64,000 nucleotides of DNA from an uncultured Arachnia sp. (GCA_947493995.1 CANLTJ010000001.1:477796-541795); one strand, 5' to 3'; positions 55,350 through 64,000 are shown, counted from the first letter of the stretch. Notes: generated by a model from the sequence alone, not told the origin. Numbers and translations: made by a program.

Positions 55350-56002
55350 GAAACAACACCCTTCTTGGCTGCGGTGCGGATGACGACCAGCGACCCGTTG
55401 TTGCCTGGAACAGCTCCACGCACCAGCACGAGGCCGCGTTCGGCGTCCACGGCGTGGACGGTGAGGTTCTGCACCGTCACCTTGTCATTGCCCATCCGGC
55501 CAGCCATGCGCATGCCCTTGAATACCCGACCTGGAGTGGAAGCTCCGCCGATCGAACCCGGTCCGCGGTGAACCCGGTGTACACCGTGGGATGCACCGAG
55601 TCCGCCGAAACCGTGACGCTTCATGACGCCCGCGGTTCCCTTGCCCTTGCTGGTGCCGGTCACGTCGACGATGTCGCCGTCACCGAAGATGTCGGCCGTG
55701 AGCTCCTGACCGAGGGTGTACTCGCTGGCATCGGCTGTGCGCAGTTCCAGCAGGTGCTTGCGTGGCGTGACGTCCGCCTTCGCGAAGTGGCCAGCCGCCG
55801 GGCGGGTGACCTTCTTGGCCTTGACGGCGCCGTAGCCGAGCTGCACGGCGTTGTAGCCGTCCACCTCAGGGGTGCGGACCTGCGTGACCACGCACGGACC
55901 GGCCTGAATGACAGTGACGGGGACGACGTTGTTGTTCTCATCCCACAACTGGGTCATGCCGAGCTTCGTGCCCAGAATTCCTTTGACGTTTCGTTCGTTC
56001 AT
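55346..56002 (-). CDS. rplC: 50S ribosomal protein L3
   Basis: A 218-residue early-assembly protein reaching the peptidyl-transferase centre. [39 protein letters not shown] and [20 protein letters not shown] are diagnostic. ATG 56002 begins MNERNVKG. Confidence 0.98.
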   Translation of the reverse strand: MNERNVKGILGTKLGMTQLWDENNNVVPVTVIQAGPCVVTQVRTPEVDGYNAVQLGYGAVKAKKVTRPAAGHFAKADVTPRKHLLELRTADASEYTLGQELTADIFGDGDIVDVTGTSKGKGTAGVMKRHGFGGLGASHGVHRVHRGPGSIGGASTPGRVFKGMRMAGRMGNDKVTVQNLTVHAVDAERGLVLVRGAVPGNNGSLVVIRTAAKKGVVS

Positions 56003-56016
56003 GGTGCTCAGATACC

Positions 56017-56328
56017 TCACGGAAGCTTGATCTCGATGTCGACACCAGCCGGAAGGTCGAGGCGCATCAGCGAATCAACGGTCTTCGGTGTGGGGTCGAG
56101 GATGTCGATGAGCCGCTTGTGGGTGCGCATCTCGAAATGCTCGCGGCTGTCCTTGTACTTGTGGGGCGAGCGGATGACGCAGAACACGTTCTTCTCCGTC
56201 GGCAGAGGCACAGGCCCAGCCACTTTCGCGCCCGTACGGGTCACGGTGTCGACGATTTTGCGCGCCGAGCTGTCGATGACCTCATGGTCATATGCCCGCA
56301 GCCTGATGCGGATCTTTTGTCCCGCCAC
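56017..56328 (-). CDS. rpsJ: 30S ribosomal protein S10
   Basis: A 103-residue head protein, also the NusE antitermination factor in E. coli. [20 protein letters not shown] and [20 protein letters not shown] are typical. GTG start at 56328. First gene of the S10 unit. Confidence 0.98.
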   Translation of the reverse strand: MAGQKIRIRLRAYDHEVIDSSARKIVDTVTRTGAKVAGPVPLPTEKNVFCVIRSPHKYKDSREHFEMRTHKRLIDILDPTPKTVDSLMRLDLPAGVDIEIKLP

Positions 56329-56931
56329 AGTTTGTCCTCACTCTTGTCGTCCCATGGCTATCTTCGGTCTCGCCAGCATGAGGGCTGGCAACCTGTTTGC
56401 TCCGACCCCCGAGGTCGGGAGTGTCGCATCAATCCTCGAGATGCAGCCTCGATTCTCCTCCAGAGATACATCCCGGGTGGAAGTCCATGCGGCTGCACCG
56501 GACAACTTGCGCGACCTCGTCCTGGTGGCGGTCCCGCCCACGAACACTCGGAAATGCAAGCGTCCACGACGGACCAGTCCCTCGGCAGGAGCAGCCTGCT
56601 TATTCTTGCATGCCCTCGGCAGAGCGCCAAATCCCCTTCAGCGCCTGCATTCCTCTCCCCGCCCCAGAGACGCGTACACATCCTCCAGCGCGCCCACGCT
56701 ACGGGTCAGCCTTTCACTCGCTCCACCGTCGACGAGCGGGGCGGGACTTCTCTTTGAGCCACTGTGCGGGTCCTGACATGGGCGTTTTGCCTGAGCGTTT
56801 CTGCCTGAATGGGGAGGCCGTGCAGCTTCGCACCGATGCTCGAGTTAGCCTGACAGTCCAGCAGTACTCCAACGGATTGCTCGCACTCTCACGGATGGGA
56901 AATGCGGGCACAGCCAGCGAAGGCCACGACA
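56329..56931. other. Gene-free leader/promoter region upstream of rpsJ
   Basis: About 600 bases between divergent genes. It should contain the S10 operon promoter and a long leader, and the promoter of the 56932 gene. Six-frame readings here have no family resemblance and I see no protein gene. No definite -35/-10 pair or L4-type leader fold was identified by eye. Confidence 0.6.
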
Positions 56932-57537
56932 ATGCCATTTCCCCCTTGGCAACACGTCCCACCCGACACGGCTGTGCGTGAATTGTTCCAGACCTCTCTC
57001 ATGGTCTGCCCCGCCGACGACCCGGACTCGGGAGTTCTTCTGCGCTGCGGCTCCGGCCTGGAGGAGGGCAGCGCCATCGTGGTTCACGCCCCGGCGCTCC
57101 GCCCCAATGCTGTGAAGGTCGTTGGAATCGACGATGAGACCCCCATCGCTGTACAGGCACGAACCATTCTGGGAGACGTCCCTATACACGTGCTGTCCGT
57201 TCCCCACATCACATGGAAGAGCTGGTGTGGCGGTCTCCCCCAACGCACACCCATCACGGCACTCATCGTTGTGCTCGTTGCTGCTGCGCTGTACTTTCCA
57301 CCCGCATCGCTCACGGCCTGGATAGCGCTTCCGGCAGCCGCAGTCCTCGGCCTGCTGACGTGGCTCCTTCTCCGGGAACGGCTTCCGACGACGATTGGGC
57401 CTCCGGACACACCACCGATGGCAGCTGACCCTGTGGTCAGGGCCGCATTCCATTCCCTGAGAAGGGTTCCCCGTGCCAGGTCCACGATCCAGCACTCGGA
57501 GGAGGGCTCCCACCACTGGGCGCCGCCCGTAAGCTGA
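56932..57537 (+). CDS. Hypothetical two-helix membrane protein
   Basis: Not recognised. The 201-residue product has a hydrophilic N-terminal part of about 100 residues (VCPADDPDSGVLLRCGSG, HAPALRPNAVKVVG), two adjacent membrane helices (ITALIVVLVAAALYF and WIALPAAAVLGLLTWLL), and a hydrophilic tail. The ATG at 56932 has GAAGG 8 bases upstream. The stop overlaps the start of the next gene (TGATG), suggesting cotranscription with the hydroquinone reductase. The third-codon-position GC bias fits a real gene. Confidence 0.6.
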   Translation: MPFPPWQHVPPDTAVRELFQTSLMVCPADDPDSGVLLRCGSGLEEGSAIVVHAPALRPNAVKVVGIDDETPIAVQARTILGDVPIHVLSVPHITWKSWCGGLPQRTPITALIVVLVAAALYFPPASLTAWIALPAAAVLGLLTWLLLRERLPTTIGPPDTPPMAADPVVRAAFHSLRRVPRARSTIQHSEEGSHHWAPPVS

Positions 57538-58508
57538 TGGGTATGAACAGTCAACCCCAGGAACACAGTAAGGGCGGTGTCTACTCCAGCAAGGGCAAGG
57601 AGTTCACGCGCGACACCAATTACATTGAGGACCGGATAGTCCGTGACCCATCCGATGAGCGCGAGCATCCCGTGGAGGCCGGCCGCTATCGGCTGGTGGT
57701 TGCCAGGGCCTGCCCATGGGCGCATCGATCCATCATCGTGCGCGAGCTGCTCGGGCTGGGTGATGCCATCTCCATGGGCGTCTGCGGTCCCACGCATGAT
57801 GCCGATTCCTGGACTTTCGACCTGGATCCGGGAGGGGTGGATCCGGTTCTGGGAATCCCCCGGCTGAAAGACGCCTACGAAAAGCGTTTCCCCGGCTACC
57901 CCAGGGGCATCACTGTGCCAGCGATCGTCGAGGTGTCCACCGGCAAAGTGATCACCAACAATTTCCCGCAGATCACCCTGGACTTCTCCACAGAGTGGAA
58001 GGAGTTCCACCGCGAGGGCGCACCCGATCTGTATCCGGAAGAGCTCCGCGAGGAGATGGACAAGGTGATGAAGCGCATCTTCACCGAGGTCAACAACGGT
58101 GTGTACCGCTGCGGTTTTGCCGGCACTCAGGAGGCCTACGACTCAGCCTACGATCGTCTGTTCACGGCCCTCGACTGGCTGGAGGAACGCCTTGCGGACC
58201 GTCGATACCTCATGGGCAACAGCATCACCGAGGCTGACATCCGCCTGTTCACGACACTGGTGCGTTTCGACGCGGTCTATCACGGTCACTTCAAGTGCAA
58301 CCGGAACAAGCTCACGGAGATGCCCGTGCTGTGGGCCTATGTCCGCGACCTGTTCCAGACACCCGGCTTCGGCAACACCGTCGATTTCGAACAGATCAAA
58401 CAGCACTACTACATCGTGCACACGGATCTGAATCCGCTGCAGATCGTTCCGAAGGGGCCGGATGAGTCGGGCTGGAACACCGAACACGGGCGGGAATCCC
58501 TGTCCTGA
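57537..58508 (+). CDS. Glutathionyl-hydroquinone reductase-like protein (Xi-class GST)
   Basis: A 323-residue member of the YqjG/ECM4 family. These enzymes reduce S-glutathionyl- or, in actinobacteria probably mycothiol-linked hydroquinones. The catalytic CPWAHR motif (Cys59), FKCNRNKL-type tail, GITVPAIVE strand and SITEADIRLFTTLVRFDAVY (split) are diagnostic. In-frame ATGs at 57537 and 57543 are both possible. Actinobacteria often lack glutathione, so the thiol partner may be mycothiol; inference. Confidence 0.92.
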   Translation: MGMNSQPQEHSKGGVYSSKGKEFTRDTNYIEDRIVRDPSDEREHPVEAGRYRLVVARACPWAHRSIIVRELLGLGDAISMGVCGPTHDADSWTFDLDPGGVDPVLGIPRLKDAYEKRFPGYPRGITVPAIVEVSTGKVITNNFPQITLDFSTEWKEFHREGAPDLYPEELREEMDKVMKRIFTEVNNGVYRCGFAGTQEAYDSAYDRLFTALDWLEERLADRRYLMGNSITEADIRLFTTLVRFDAVYHGHFKCNRNKLTEMPVLWAYVRDLFQTPGFGNTVDFEQIKQHYYIVHTDLNPLQIVPKGPDESGWNTEHGRESLS

Positions 58509-58520
58509 GCTGCTGAGATA

Positions 58521-58556
58521 CAGGGGACGGGAGCGAGGGATGGTCCACGTCCCCTG
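58521..58556 (+). terminator. Hairpin after hydroquinone reductase gene
   Basis: CAGGGGACG / CGTCCCCTG (9 bp, 18-base loop) 12 bases after the stop; no T-run. Confidence 0.5.
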
Positions 58557-58600
58557 CTCCCCCAGCTCCCACTCCCCCAACTCCCACCCGCTCGCGGACG

Positions 58601-58801
58601 GCCGGACACGCCGCAATCGCTGGGCCTCGCGACAACCGTCAGCCGGAGAACCCGCGATCACTGGTCGCGACAGCACATATCACCTCGACGCATACTCGCC
58701 ACGGCGTGTCCGGTCGCCCCGCGACCGGACACTGTCCCCGGTGTGGCGTGCCCGGTCGCCCCGCGACGGGGCACTGTCCCCGGTGTGGCGTGCCCGGTCG
58801 A
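58601..58801 (+). repeat. GGCGTGTCCGGTC dispersed repeat, copy 3, with 42-bp tandem units
   Basis: GCCGGACACGCC at 58601 and GGCGTGTCCGGTC at 58703-58715 are the inverted ends, with CATATCACC inside. The right end then repeats: units of 42 bases at 58703-58744 and 58745-58786, and a partial third to about 58801. Units 1 and 2 differ at a few sites (GTGTCC/GTGCCC; ACCGGA/ACGGGG), and the changes keep each internal palindrome paired. It lies between yqjG-like and gltX genes. Confidence 0.8.
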
Positions 58802-58816
58802 AAGGCAACGGCGCCC

Positions 58817-60292
58817 TCAGAGGCTGGCGCGTAGCGCCCTCAACCGCGTCAGACAGGAATCGCGGCCGAGGATCTCCATGGACTCGAACAGGGGTGGCGA
58901 GACCCGGCTTCCCGTGATCGCGATCCGGGCCGGGGCGAAGGCGAACTTCGGCTTGATTCCCATCCCGTCCACCAGGGATGCCCGTAGACCGGCCTGGATG
59001 ACGTCGTGCTCGAAGGGTTCGACGTCTTCGACGACGGCGATTGTCGCGTCCAGCACGTCGGCCGCGTCGTCGCGCAGGGTGGCGCGTGAGGCCCCATCCA
59101 CTTCGAGCGCACCGTCGTCCACCAGGAAGAATCCCAGCTGGGGAATGGCGTCGGCCAGCAGCGTCAGGCGCTCCTGGATGATGGGGACGGCAGCGCGGAG
59201 CATCTTCTTCTGCGACCGATCCGGCGTTTCCGGCAGTTGTCCGGCCGCGACGGCGTACTCAACGATCCGCTCCGCCAACTCATCCACCTCCAGGGAGCGG
59301 ATGTAGTGACCGTTCAGCCAGTCCAGCTTCTTCACGTCGAAGACGGGGCCGGTGGTGTTCACCTTGTCCCAGGAGAAGTTCTCGACGAACTCGTCAAGAC
59401 TCGCTACCTCGGCCTCGCCGGAGCTGGGTGGATAGCCCAGAAGCTGCAGGAAGTTGCGCACGGCCTCGGGCAGGTATCCCTGCTCCCTGAACCACAGGAG
59501 ACGCGCCGCAGGGTTCTTACGCTTGGAGATCTTTGACTTGTCCACGTTGCGCAGCAGCGGCATGTGGGCGAACTGCGGAAGGTCGAAGCCCAACCATTCA
59601 TGCAGAAGCAGATGCTTCGGGGTGGAGCTGATCCACTCCTCACCGCGCACCACCGTGGTGATACCCATCAGGTGGTCGTCCACGACCACTGCGAGATGGT
59701 ATGTGGGGAAGCCGTCGGCCTTCAGGATCACCTGGTCATCCGGCCGCGGGGCGTTGACCGTGCCTCGAATGAGATCCGTGAACTGGGTGGGGGCGTCCTC
59801 AGGCACCAGCATCCGGACAACCGGGTGCTCAGCAAAACCGGGCAGCGCTGCCCGCTCTTCGCGCGTTCTGCCCAGACACATCCTGTCGTAGCCCGTCGTC
59901 GCCTGCTTGCTGCGGGACTGCTCATCCCGCAACTCCTTGAGACGTGCGGCCGAGCACCAGCAGTGATAGGCATGACCATCGGCAAGCAGTCGCTCGACGA
60001 ACGGGGTGTATGTCTCGAGACGCTCGGACTGGCGGTACGGTCCGTACCCGCCGCCCTGGATGGGGCCTTCATCCGGAGAAAGGCCCAGCCACTCCAGAGA
60101 GTCGTGAATCTGTTGCTCGCTTCCCCCTACCAGCCGCGCCTGGTCGGTGTCTTCGATGCGCAGTACGAACGCGCCACCCGTCTTGCGCGCCCATGCCAGA
60201 TCGAACAGCGCCATGAAAGCTGTTCCGACGTGGGGATCCCCCGTCGGGGAAGGGGCCACCCGGGTACGGGCTGGGGAGATGGAGTCACTCAT
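58817..60292 (-). CDS. gltX: Glutamyl-tRNA synthetase
   Basis: It charges tRNA-Glu. The class I HIGH motif reads PSPTGDPHVGTAF near residues 15-27, and the KMSKS loop SKISKRKN. The 491-residue length is normal. ATG 60292 (MSDSISPARTRVAPSP) is preferred to the open frame reaching 60358. With glnS nearby the enzyme may be discriminating (tRNA-Glu only); the sequence alone does not decide this. Confidence 0.97.
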   Translation of the reverse strand: MSDSISPARTRVAPSPTGDPHVGTAFMALFDLAWARKTGGAFVLRIEDTDQARLVGGSEQQIHDSLEWLGLSPDEGPIQGGGYGPYRQSERLETYTPFVERLLADGHAYHCWCSAARLKELRDEQSRSKQATTGYDRMCLGRTREERAALPGFAEHPVVRMLVPEDAPTQFTDLIRGTVNAPRPDDQVILKADGFPTYHLAVVVDDHLMGITTVVRGEEWISSTPKHLLLHEWLGFDLPQFAHMPLLRNVDKSKISKRKNPAARLLWFREQGYLPEAVRNFLQLLGYPPSSGEAEVASLDEFVENFSWDKVNTTGPVFDVKKLDWLNGHYIRSLEVDELAERIVEYAVAAGQLPETPDRSQKKMLRAAVPIIQERLTLLADAIPQLGFFLVDDGALEVDGASRATLRDDAADVLDATIAVVEDVEPFEHDVIQAGLRASLVDGMGIKPKFAFAPARIAITGSRVSPPLFESMEILGRDSCLTRLRALRASL

Positions 60293-60356
60293 GTTTCCCA
60301 CCCTAGCGGTGGGCTCGCGAGGCCCCTGCTGTCCCCCAGGTGGCATTCTTGGAGGC

Positions 60357-60956
60357 ATGACCGAAGCCGCGCCCCCAGACCCGTCGTCGTTGGAGCGAGC
60401 TCAACGACTGGCCAAGGAGGCGCTTGAGGGAACGGCCGACGGGAAACCCGTCCTGGACTCAGATGGCCTCCCGACTACTCGGGTTCCCCTTCCTCCCGGG
60501 TCCCCCGCGCGGGTGTCGCGCACGTTCGCGTGGCTTCTCGATGATTTCATCGGCGTACCCGGCACCAAGTTGCGGTTCGGCGTGGACCCCATTCTCAGCA
60601 TCGTTCCGTTCGCCGGCACGGCCGTCGGAGCAGTCATGGGCTCCGTCATCCTGATCGACGCGGTTCGCCTCCGCGCTCCGGTGTCAGTTCTGGCCCGGAT
60701 GGTCGGCAACTACGTCATCGACTGGCTGGTCGGCCTCCTTCCCTTCCTGGGCGCTTTCCTCGACGCCGCCTACCGCTCGAACCACAAGAACTTCAAGCTG
60801 TTGGAACGCACCATCGCCGACAGGGAACAAGTCCGAAGAAGGACCTTCTGGTACTGGATCGGCATCCTCTCCATGGTGGTCATCGTCATGGCTGTGGTGC
60901 TCGCCGTTCCCGTCGGTCTGATCCTGTGGCTCGACGGTCTCATCACCGGCGGTTGA
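60357..60956 (+). CDS. DUF4112 membrane protein
   Basis: A 199-residue protein. The DUF4112 core KLRFGVDPILSIVPFAGTA (approx. residues 72-90), YVIDWLVGLLPFLGAFLDAAYRSNHKN (split) and a final membrane helix are present. Function unknown. It starts divergently 64 bases from gltX. Confidence 0.87.
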   Translation: MTEAAPPDPSSLERAQRLAKEALEGTADGKPVLDSDGLPTTRVPLPPGSPARVSRTFAWLLDDFIGVPGTKLRFGVDPILSIVPFAGTAVGAVMGSVILIDAVRLRAPVSVLARMVGNYVIDWLVGLLPFLGAFLDAAYRSNHKNFKLLERTIADREQVRRRTFWYWIGILSMVVIVMAVVLAVPVGLILWLDGLITGG

Positions 60957-61008
60957 GCACGCCTCATCGACGCTGGGAGGCCGGTGGCTGCGTGCTAACT
61001 TGTGGGCC

Positions 61009-62697
61009 ATGACCGACGCCGGGATCGCACCCTCCAACTTCATCTCCGACATCATCGCCGCGGACCTCGCCGCCGGCACTTACGGCGGAGAAGTCCAGAC
61101 GCGATTCCCTCCCGAACCCAACGGCTACCTCCACATCGGGCACGCGAAAGCGATAGTCGTGGACTTCGGAACGGCCCGCGACTTCGAGGGCCGGTGCTTC
61201 CTCCGCCTGGACGACACCAACCCGGAGACGGAGGAGGAGGAGTTCGTCGACTCGATCGTCAACGACATCGCGTGGCTCGGCTACCAACCGACCGAGATAC
61301 GTCACGCGTCGGACTATTTCGAGCAACTTTACGAGTGGGCTGAGAGCTTCATCCTGCGGGGCCTCGCCTACGTGGACGAACAGGACGGCGAAACGATCAG
61401 TGCTGGCCGGGGAGGCTACGGGAAACCCGGCGTCGAGAGCCCCTTCCGCGATCGCGACCCCCAGGAGAGCCTCGATGTGTTTCGACGCATGCGGGCGGGG
61501 GAGTTTCCGGATGGGTCGCGAGTGCTCCGTGCCCGGATCGACATGAATCACGAGAACATGCAAATGCGAGACCCCGTCATGTACCGCATCCGCAACCTTG
61601 CACATCACCGGACGGGCACCACGTGGGCGATCTATCCCACCTATGACTGGGCGCACGGCCAGAGCGACGCCATTGAGGGTGTGACGCACTCTCTCTGTAC
61701 CTTGGAGTTCGAGGGCCACCGACCGCTGTACAACTGGTTCCTGGCCCACCTTGAACTGGAGCGGACGCCCCCGAAGCAGATCGAGTTCGCACGGATGGAG
61801 CTGACGCACACCATCACGTCGAAGAGACGGTTGGCGAAGTTGGTCTCCGACGGTGTGGTGGACGCCTGGGACGACGCACGGATGCCCACCCTGAGTGGTC
61901 TGCGGCGACGCGGCTATCCCGCCACCGCCATCCGCAACTTCTGCCGCGAGGTGGGAACGACTCGCACCAACAGTCGCCACTCCATCGAGGCGCTGGAGTC
62001 CTACGTCCGCAAGGTACTGAACATGGAGGCCCAGCGTCGCATGGCAGTGCTGCGGCCACTGAGGCTCGTGCTGGACAACTGGCCAACTGACGTCGACGGC
62101 AACCCCGTGGTCGAACAGTTCGAGGTGGCCAACAATCCCGAGCGCCCTGAGGATGGCACGCGCGCCGTCGCGTTCAGCGGACAGTTGTGGATCGAGCAGG
62201 AGGACTTCGAGGAGGTCCCACCGCCCAAGTATTTCCGTCTCTCCCCCGGTCGCGAGGTCCGGCTTCGCGGTGCCTACCTGGTGACTGCCACGGATGTGGA
62301 GAAGGATCACGACGGCAACGTCGTGGCCGTGCATGCCACCTACGATCCCGAGAGCCGGGGCGGGACGGCGCCGGACGGTCGCAAGGTGAAGTCGACGATG
62401 CACTGGGTGTCCGCATCCCACGCCGTCGACGCCACAGTCGCGCTCTATGAGCGTCTTTTCTCAGCAGAGGCGCCGGGCGACCGCACTGGCGAGCCGCTGG
62501 ACGACATCAACCCCAATTCACGGGAACTGCTCACCGACTGCAAAATGGAGGCTGCGCTGGGTGAAACCCCGCCGGGCGACGTGGTCCAGTTCGAACGACT
62601 CGGCTACTTCGCCGCGGATCCGGACCAACCCATGCTGTTCCACCGCACCGTCGGACTCCGCGACGAGTGGGCAGCCATCCAGAAACGCACCCGCTGA
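61009..62697 (+). CDS. glnS: Glutaminyl-tRNA synthetase
   Basis: It charges tRNA-Gln directly. HIGH motif PPEPNGYLHIGHAKA at about residues 35-49; LRLDDTNPETEEEEFV and YPTYDWAHGQSDAIEGVTHS are specific to GlnRS; KMSKS equivalent is ITSKRRL. The 562-residue length includes the C-terminal beta-barrel anticodon domains. Many actinobacteria make Gln-tRNA with GatCAB instead, so GlnRS is notable and probably came by transfer. ATG 61009 gives MTDAGIAP. Confidence 0.96.
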   Translation: MTDAGIAPSNFISDIIAADLAAGTYGGEVQTRFPPEPNGYLHIGHAKAIVVDFGTARDFEGRCFLRLDDTNPETEEEEFVDSIVNDIAWLGYQPTEIRHASDYFEQLYEWAESFILRGLAYVDEQDGETISAGRGGYGKPGVESPFRDRDPQESLDVFRRMRAGEFPDGSRVLRARIDMNHENMQMRDPVMYRIRNLAHHRTGTTWAIYPTYDWAHGQSDAIEGVTHSLCTLEFEGHRPLYNWFLAHLELERTPPKQIEFARMELTHTITSKRRLAKLVSDGVVDAWDDARMPTLSGLRRRGYPATAIRNFCREVGTTRTNSRHSIEALESYVRKVLNMEAQRRMAVLRPLRLVLDNWPTDVDGNPVVEQFEVANNPERPEDGTRAVAFSGQLWIEQEDFEEVPPPKYFRLSPGREVRLRGAYLVTATDVEKDHDGNVVAVHATYDPESRGGTAPDGRKVKSTMHWVSASHAVDATVALYERLFSAEAPGDRTGEPLDDINPNSRELLTDCKMEAALGETPPGDVVQFERLGYFAADPDQPMLFHRTVGLRDEWAAIQKRTR

Positions 62698-62720
62698 TAG
62701 CTGGACCCGTGCCGGAGGCT

Positions 62721-62887
62721 TAGGGAACCACTGATCAATCATGTCCTGGCTGCGGCGCACCGGATCGGGCGATCTGGCGCCCCACCATCTGGATATGGAC
62801 ATCCAGTACACGCACCAGATGTCGTGACACCATCTCATCCCGCCCGGCACGTCCTCGCCGAGAACAGCATTGGTCAGCGCTTCCTTA
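62721..62887 (-). repeat. Complete 167-bp TAGGGAA MITE-like repeat, inverted copy
   Basis: Reverse orientation of the element at 46154, same length, ends TAGGGAACCACTGATCAAT and CAGCGCTTCCTTA. It starts 24 bases after the glnS stop and runs toward the AbiEi/DUF559 gene. Confidence 0.85.
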
Positions 62888-62982
62888 GCTCCTCAACTTC
62901 TGTTCGACTACGAACCGAAATTGAGGAGTTAGGTGTTGTCAGGACCGTGAACAGTGTCTTCCCTCCCGCCAATTCGGTGGCG

Positions 62983-63927
62983 ATGACGGCGCCGGGCGCA
63001 CAGGCTGTCCAGATGCATACCCGCGTCGTCATGCCACTCCACCTGCAAGCTCTGGCGGCCCGGCAGGCCGGAGTCATCCACAACGCCCAGCTGACCGAAC
63101 TACCGGCTGGTGCTGTCCGCCGATTGCGCGGGGAGTGGGTCCGTTTGGCCAACGGTTTGTTCTGCCTCAACGAGCCGACGTTCGCGAGCGCTGTGTGGGC
63201 CGGACTCCTCCGGGCTGGTCCGAACTCCGTCGTTGGCGGTGCGGCCGCCGCCCACATCCACGGACTCCTCCACACTGCCCCGCAACGTCTGAGCGTCTGG
63301 GTACCCAACATGTCCAAACCATCGCTCATGGTTGGATCCTGGGTTGTTGCCTTTCGTCGCGGTGATCGTCGAGGGATTGGAACGCCACGACGCACGAACG
63401 TCGAGGATACAGTTCTTGACAGCGCTGCCGAATTGGGCGAGGACTCTCTCATCGCTGTCGCTACTCGCGCTCTGGCTGATCGTCGGACAACAGCGCCACG
63501 CCTGTTGTCGGCCTTATCCGCTCGCCAGCGCTTACGCCACCGACACGCCATCGGCGAATTGTGCAGTGCCGCTGGCGAAGGAATCGAGAGCGTGCTTGAG
63601 TGGCGCTACCTGCAACGCGTCGAAGAACGACATCATCTACCCGCTTTGGAACGGCAGGAATGGTTGGGTGAGGAGGCACGACTCGACGGCCTCTATCGCG
63701 AGTTCGCTCTGGCGATCGAACTCGACGGGCGATCGTTTCACGATGCCGCACAGGACATGTCGCGAGACAACCGTCACGCCTTGAAACACGATGTGACTAC
63801 GCTTCGGTACGGATGGACGGCGGTCACCGAGGAGCCGTGCGCCGTTGCAGCGCAAGTTGCTCAAGCGCTGCAAACACGAGGATGGATAGGCCAATTGAGG
63901 CCCTGCCCCGACTGTCCGTCGAGCTAG
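62983..63927 (+). CDS. AbiEi/DUF559-type protein
   Basis: An actinobacterial protein of about 314 residues. Residues about 15-75 resemble an AbiEi-type winged-helix antitoxin domain (LAARQAGVIHNAQLTEL, VRRLRGEWVRLANGLFCL). The end resembles a DUF559/Vsr-like nuclease fold (EARLDGLYREFALAIELDGRSFHD, with the Asp/Glu/Asp set, then RDNRHALKHDVTTLRYGW). Such proteins are common and single in this phylum; no partner toxin gene is seen in the window. Start is uncertain: ATG 62983, GTG 62947 and ATG 63013 are alternatives. Confidence 0.72.
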   Translation: MTAPGAQAVQMHTRVVMPLHLQALAARQAGVIHNAQLTELPAGAVRRLRGEWVRLANGLFCLNEPTFASAVWAGLLRAGPNSVVGGAAAAHIHGLLHTAPQRLSVWVPNMSKPSLMVGSWVVAFRRGDRRGIGTPRRTNVEDTVLDSAAELGEDSLIAVATRALADRRTTAPRLLSALSARQRLRHRHAIGELCSAAGEGIESVLEWRYLQRVEERHHLPALERQEWLGEEARLDGLYREFALAIELDGRSFHDAAQDMSRDNRHALKHDVTTLRYGWTAVTEEPCAVAAQVAQALQTRGWIGQLRPCPDCPSS

Positions 63928-63937
63928 AGCGTGTCTC

Positions 63938-64000
63938 CTAATGTGTTTTGAGGTAGATCAGGCCCGCTGCAAGTAGGACGCCGCCGAGGAAGGTGCGGGC
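63938..64000 (-). mobile_element. C-terminal end of an IS5-like transposase, cut by window edge
   Basis: The minus strand reads RTFLGGVLLAAGLIYLKTH then TAG. Many IS5-family transposases end in RTFLGALxLAAxLIWL, a close match. GAGCGTGTCTCC just beyond the stop may be the terminal inverted repeat, next to CTAG. Only 20 residues are visible. Confidence 0.6.

Noticed and set aside
60964..62421. 485-codon minus-strand reading opposite glnS
   Set aside because: Antisense shadow; GlnRS motifs are on the plus strand.

Overview
The window is high-GC bacterial DNA, almost certainly from an actinomycete and probably of the Propionibacteriaceae/Propionibacteriales type. Evidence includes the S10-spc-alpha ribosomal gene order, Lys/Ala-rich or acidic tails on several ribosomal proteins, a DUF1707 protein, B12-dependent regulation, and frequent GTG starts with ATGA overlaps. 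No rRNA, tRNA or CRISPR array was found.

Layout. 1-6181 holds core or housekeeping genes: photolyase (cut by the left edge), coaA, an NlpC/P60 wall hydrolase, glmM and an orphan cytochrome P450. 6285-6816 is a small MazEF-like toxin-antitoxin pair. 7096-26637 is the most interesting region. Two cobalamin riboswitches (about 7096-7225 and 17991-18112) head two long collinear gene runs. Run 1 encodes two membrane-anchored surface proteins, an ECF transporter (EcfT, a double ABC subunit that has lost its catalytic motifs, and an S component) and a MoxR/DUF58/von Willebrand A module. Run 2 encodes three secreted or anchored proteins resembling intrinsic factor/transcobalamin (alpha/alpha barrel and DUF4430-like domains) and a second ECF transporter with intact ATPase motifs. 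Together they look like a B12-repressed system for capturing and importing corrinoids in a Gram-positive envelope. The region sits between rpsI and glmM, which are commonly neighbours in actinobacteria, so it looks like an insertion or expansion.

26885-34864 holds rpsI-rplM, a YccF protein, a truncated sugar transporter, trmB-truA-rsmC-like, sodA, an LLM-family oxidoreductase and a GT4 glycosyltransferase. 35117-37913 is a TrpXYZ-type ABC uptake operon. 38143-56328, all on the minus strand, is the ribosomal superoperon from rpsJ down to rplQ. It is broken into transcription units by terminators after rpsQ, rplO and infA. 56932-62697 holds a small membrane protein, a glutathionyl-hydroquinone reductase-like protein, gltX, a DUF4112 protein and glnS. 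The right edge has an AbiEi/DUF559-like protein and the tail of an IS5-like transposase.

Three families of short dispersed repeats lie just after stop codons: a 167-bp MITE-like element with TAGGGAA ends, a GGCGTGTCCGGTC element, and a roughly 41-bp repeat. A dense array of GC-rich hairpins fills the rpsD-rpoA gap.
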